This document shows, one piece after another, positions 23,102 through 25,475 of a stretch of 25,475 nucleotides of DNA. Each line of letters starts with the position of its first letter. Within the stretch, counting starts at the first letter, position 1. Under the pieces are notes generated by a model, which saw only the letters and a list, made by a program, of their open reading frames with translations, was not told the origin of the DNA and ran no database searches. The stretch spans positions 1 to 25,475 of the forward strand of contig RFXE01000003.1 of assembly GCA_009921785.1 (NCBI GenBank). Direction: 5' to 3'. Origin of the DNA: Alphaproteobacteria bacterium. Its GTDB lineage: Bacteria > Pseudomonadota > Alphaproteobacteria > Rhizobiales > Beijerinckiaceae. The position numbers were made by a program, and so were the translations under genes.

Positions 23102-24678
23102 TGTTAAATCGTCAAGGACGTCCCACAACACCGTCACATGACACGACCGTCGTACATAAAACATTCACGGGCAATAAGGCGCTGCAACAAATCGAGCCGT
23201 TGATTTTCGAAATTGGTAGCACCGATCAAACCGGCGTTGATATCGACGCCCCTGCCCCGCATCACAAAAAGCTTGGAAAATTCGAACGCAAATCCCCGAT
23301 TGGTTTGCCCGGCCTCTCCGAGCCTGAAACGATGCGCCATTATGTGCGTTTGTCGCAGAAGAATTACGGCATCGATACCGGCCTGTTTCCACTTGGCTCG
23401 TGCACGATGAAACATAACCCGCGACTCAATGAAAAAATGGCGCGTCTTCCGGGCTTCTCCGATGTGCATCCGTTGCAACCACAAGCCACAGTGCAAGGTG
23501 CACTTGAATTGATGGATACGCTTGCACATTGGCTCGTGACCCTCACAGGCATGGATGCTGTGGCGATGTCACCAAAAGCCGGTGCGCATGGTGAACTTTG
23601 CGGGTTGATGGCGATTAAAGCCGCAATCATTGCACGCGGTGAAGAAGCAACACGCAAAGTGGTGCTCGTGCCTGATTCTGCTCATGGCACGAATCCCGCG
23701 ACAGCGGCGCTTATTCACTTTGAAGTGCGTTCGGTGCCGGTGCGCGAAGATGGAACGGTTGATCCGCATGTTGTGGCGTCTCTTGCGGGCCCCGATACAG
23801 CGGCGATCATGCTCACCAATCCAAACACATGCGGATTGTTCGAGAAAGATGTCGTTGCGATTGCTGAGGCAATTCATAAAGCGGGCGGCTATTTCTATGC
23901 CGATGGCGCAAATTTCAACGCGATTGTCGGCAAAGCGCGACCGGGTGATCTTGGCGTTGATGCGATGCATATCAATCTGCACAAGACATTCTCAACGCCG
24001 CATGGGGGCGGCGGACCCGGTTCAGGTCCCGTCGTATTGTCAGAACGATTGGCACCTTTTGCACCGGTTCCCTTCATCCGCAAAACGGATGAGGGTCTTC
24101 AACTCGTTGAAGATGAAGCGGAAGCCACAAACCATGGGGCGCATCCGTTTGGCCGCATGACAGCGTTTCACGGTCAGATGGGCATGTATGTACGCGCCTT
24201 GTCTTACATGCTCTCGCATGGCGCTGATGGTATGAAACAGGCATCCGAAGATGCTGTGTTGAATGCCAATTATGTACGGGCCTGTCTTGCCGATCTCATG
24301 TCTCTGCCTTTCGGCAACAAGCCGTGCATGCATGAAGTCTTGTTCGATGACACATGGCTCAAAGACACAGGCGTCTCAACACTCGATTTCGCCAAAGCCA
24401 TGATCGATGAGGGCTATCATCCAATGACGATGTATTTCCCGCTCGTCGTGCATGGGGCGATGTTGATTGAACCGACGGAAAGCGAAAGCCGCGCCTCGCT
24501 TGATCTGTTCATTGCTACTTTGCGTGATCTCGCGATTGCCGCAAAGCGTGGCGACACCGAACGCTTTACCGGTGCGCCCTATCATGCACCCCTGCGTCGT
24601 TTGGATGAAACGCGGGCGGCGCGCTCGCCGGTGCTCAAATGGACACCGCCTCAGCCTATTCTTGAGGCTGCGGAGTAA
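23101..24678 (+). CDS. gcvPB: Glycine dehydrogenase (decarboxylating) subunit 2
   Basis: PLP-binding half of the split P protein, 525 residues. The PLP lysine is K295 in HINLHKTFSTPHGGGGPGSGP, preceded by the YADGANFNAIVG segment with the conserved Asp; also present are LFPLGSCTMKHNPRLNE and MSPKAGAHGE. The start codon overlaps the gcvPA stop (TGATG) and a strong AAGGAGG (23087-23093) inside gcvPA serves it, so the two halves are made together for the heterotetramer. The L protein (dihydrolipoamide dehydrogenase) gene is not in the window and is presumably shared with 2-oxo-acid complexes. Confidence 0.97.
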   Translation: MLNRQGRPTTPSHDTTVVHKTFTGNKALQQIEPLIFEIGSTDQTGVDIDAPAPHHKKLGKFERKSPIGLPGLSEPETMRHYVRLSQKNYGIDTGLFPLGSCTMKHNPRLNEKMARLPGFSDVHPLQPQATVQGALELMDTLAHWLVTLTGMDAVAMSPKAGAHGELCGLMAIKAAIIARGEEATRKVVLVPDSAHGTNPATAALIHFEVRSVPVREDGTVDPHVVASLAGPDTAAIMLTNPNTCGLFEKDVVAIAEAIHKAGGYFYADGANFNAIVGKARPGDLGVDAMHINLHKTFSTPHGGGGPGSGPVVLSERLAPFAPVPFIRKTDEGLQLVEDEAEATNHGAHPFGRMTAFHGQMGMYVRALSYMLSHGADGMKQASEDAVLNANYVRACLADLMSLPFGNKPCMHEVLFDDTWLKDTGVSTLDFAKAMIDEGYHPMTMYFPLVVHGAMLIEPTESESRASLDLFIATLRDLAIAAKRGDTERFTGAPYHAPLRRLDETRAARSPVLKWTPPQPILEAAE

Positions 24679-24687
24679 CGTCAAAGA

Positions 24688-24884
24688 TACCCCCACCCCT
24701 TCCCCTCCCCTCAAGGGGGAGGGGAGAAAAACAATCAATTGAGAAATACAAACGATACATCTCATCTTCCCTCCCTCCTTGCGGATGAGAGCCAAGGAAA
24801 AGGTAAACATACTCACTCTTATACAGAGGATCAGACCTCTCCTTTCCCCTCCCCCCTTGAGGGGGAGGGTCAGGGAGGGGGGTA
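24688..24884. repeat. Small MITE-like element with imperfect terminal inverted repeats
   Basis: Both ends, read inwards, start TACCCCC and share a C-rich/G-rich block. Left: 24688-24727. Right: 24884 back to about 24842. By eye the two are near 80% identical with one or two gaps. Each end is itself a palindrome: CCCCTCCCC (24702-24710)/GGGGAGGGG (24716-24724), and CCCTCCCCC (24847-24855)/GGGGGAGGG (24861-24869). The interior has a further TCTCATC (24760-24766)/GATGAGA (24784-24790) pair and no coding capacity. It fills the whole gap between the gcvPB stop and the dnaE2 start. No transposase is present; mobility is not shown. Confidence 0.65.
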
Positions 24885-25475
24885 ATGAAGACAACGCACA
24901 AAGCAACGCATACGCAGTCACCCCCCTATGCCGAACTCGCAGTCACGACAAATTTTTCGTTTCTGCGCGGGGCATCGCATCCGGAAGATTATGTGGCTGA
25001 AGCCGCGCGGTTGAATCTCGCCGGGCTTGGCATTGCTGATCGCAACACGCTTGCGGGTGTTGTGCGCGCGCATGTTGCGCTCAAAGAAACAGATGCCGCA
25101 GAAAGCGGCTTAAAACTCGCGATTGGTTGCCGTCTCGTCTTTACCGATGGTACGCCTGATCTTCTTGTCTATCCGGAAGATCGCGCGGCCTATGGGCGCT
25201 TGTCGCGCCTTCTCTCCCTCGGCAAACGCCGCGCCGAGAAAGGCGAGTGCCTGCTCACGCTCGATGATCTTCTCGCGTCATGCGAGGGGCTTTGTCTCAT
25301 TCTGATGCCGCCTGAAAAAATCGGCGATGAAACAAAAAGCGCCTTGAACCGTATCATATCTCAGGCACCCAACCATCTCTGGCTTGGGGCGACGCCACTT
25401 TATCGCGGACGTGACAAAACACGACTTCAAACACTCGCCACCTTGGCAAAGCGTTCCAATATTCCGCTCATCGCT
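24885..25475 (+). CDS. dnaE2: Error-prone DNA polymerase DnaE2 (ImuC), 3' end cut by window edge
   Basis: Translesion C-family polymerase that acts with ImuA/ImuB in damage-induced mutagenesis. An open frame of 197 codons runs to the window edge and covers most of the N-terminal PHP domain: YAELAVTTNFSFLRGASHPED (split) at residues 15-35, LGIADRNTLAGVVRAHVALKE at about 48-68, IGCRLVFTDGTPDLLVYPEDR at about 80-100, and the LLSLGKRRAEKGECLLTLDDLL segment. These are characteristic of DnaE2 rather than replicative DnaE1. ATG 24885 is supported by GGGAGG at 24873-24878, six bases upstream. No imuA or imuB gene lies immediately upstream; the neighbour is gcvPB. Confidence 0.9.
   Translation, partial: MKTTHKATHTQSPPYAELAVTTNFSFLRGASHPEDYVAEAARLNLAGLGIADRNTLAGVVRAHVALKETDAAESGLKLAIGCRLVFTDGTPDLLVYPEDRAAYGRLSRLLSLGKRRAEKGECLLTLDDLLASCEGLCLILMPPEKIGDETKSALNRIISQAPNHLWLGATPLYRGRDKTRLQTLATLAKRSNIPLIA

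Noticed and set aside
24702..24724. Hairpin after gcvPB as an intrinsic terminator
   Set aside because: The stem is strong but is followed by AGAAAAA rather than a T-run on the plus strand; it is better explained as one arm of the inverted-repeat element.
24797..24825. Promoter inside the repeat element (TATACA at 24820) for dnaE2
   Set aside because: No acceptable -35 at 16-18 bases upstream; the match is not better than chance in this AT-richer interior.
24661..24900. CRISPR-like or tandem repeat array
   Set aside because: Only two inverted copies of one C/G-rich block with no regular spacer series.

Overview
The window reads as a chromosomal housekeeping region of an alphaproteobacterium, most likely Hyphomicrobiales (Rhizobiales). 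Supporting signs are the aa3 oxidase cluster with a small CoxF-like gene and Cox11, a CycM-type membrane-anchored cytochrome c beside kdsB-pheA, the SURF1-thrC-M16 peptidase order, an IalB-family protein, a split glycine decarboxylase (gcvPA/gcvPB) and a DnaE2 PHP domain. I see no phage, plasmid, CRISPR, tRNA or rRNA signal. The genus cannot be fixed from sequence alone.

Layout. (1) 1-1430, minus: kdsB then pheA (pheA runs off the left edge). (2) 1615-2166, plus: cycM-like cytochrome c, sharing a bidirectional terminator with the convergent purD. (3) 2251-4893, minus: a DsbD N-terminal-domain protein, a Prx5-type peroxiredoxin and purD. (4) 4999-5595, plus: YqgE/AlgH family gene. (5) 5605-18400, minus: a long respiratory block, ctaC-ctaD-ctaB-coxF-ctaG(cox11)-ctaE, a hairpin terminator, then DUF983-surf1-thrC-M16 peptidase-GNAT-GGDEF/EAL protein, with several stop/start overlaps. 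(6) 18685-19821, plus: two envelope proteins (IalB-like and a lipoprotein). (7) 19845-24678, plus: promoter, tandem glycine riboswitch and gcvT-gcvH-gcvPA-gcvPB. (8) 24688-24884: a small element with imperfect terminal inverted repeats. (9) 24885-end, plus: 5' part of dnaE2.

How it works together. The cta block encodes the three core subunits of an aa3 cytochrome c oxidase plus heme O synthesis (CtaB), CuB insertion (Cox11) and SURF1 assembly; the CycM-like protein encoded elsewhere in the window is a plausible electron donor. The gcv operon makes the P, T and H proteins of glycine cleavage (the L protein is not here) behind a glycine-sensing leader.

Most unusual points: a 7TM-PAS-GGDEF-EAL protein with nearly all catalytic signatures of both output domains lost; paired substitutions of the two acidic Mg-site residues at the CoxI/CoxII interface; an explicit Shine-Dalgarno-sequestering platform behind the glycine riboswitch; and an inverted-repeat element whose right end appears to supply the ribosome binding site of dnaE2. 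Nothing here looks like a wholly new multi-gene system.
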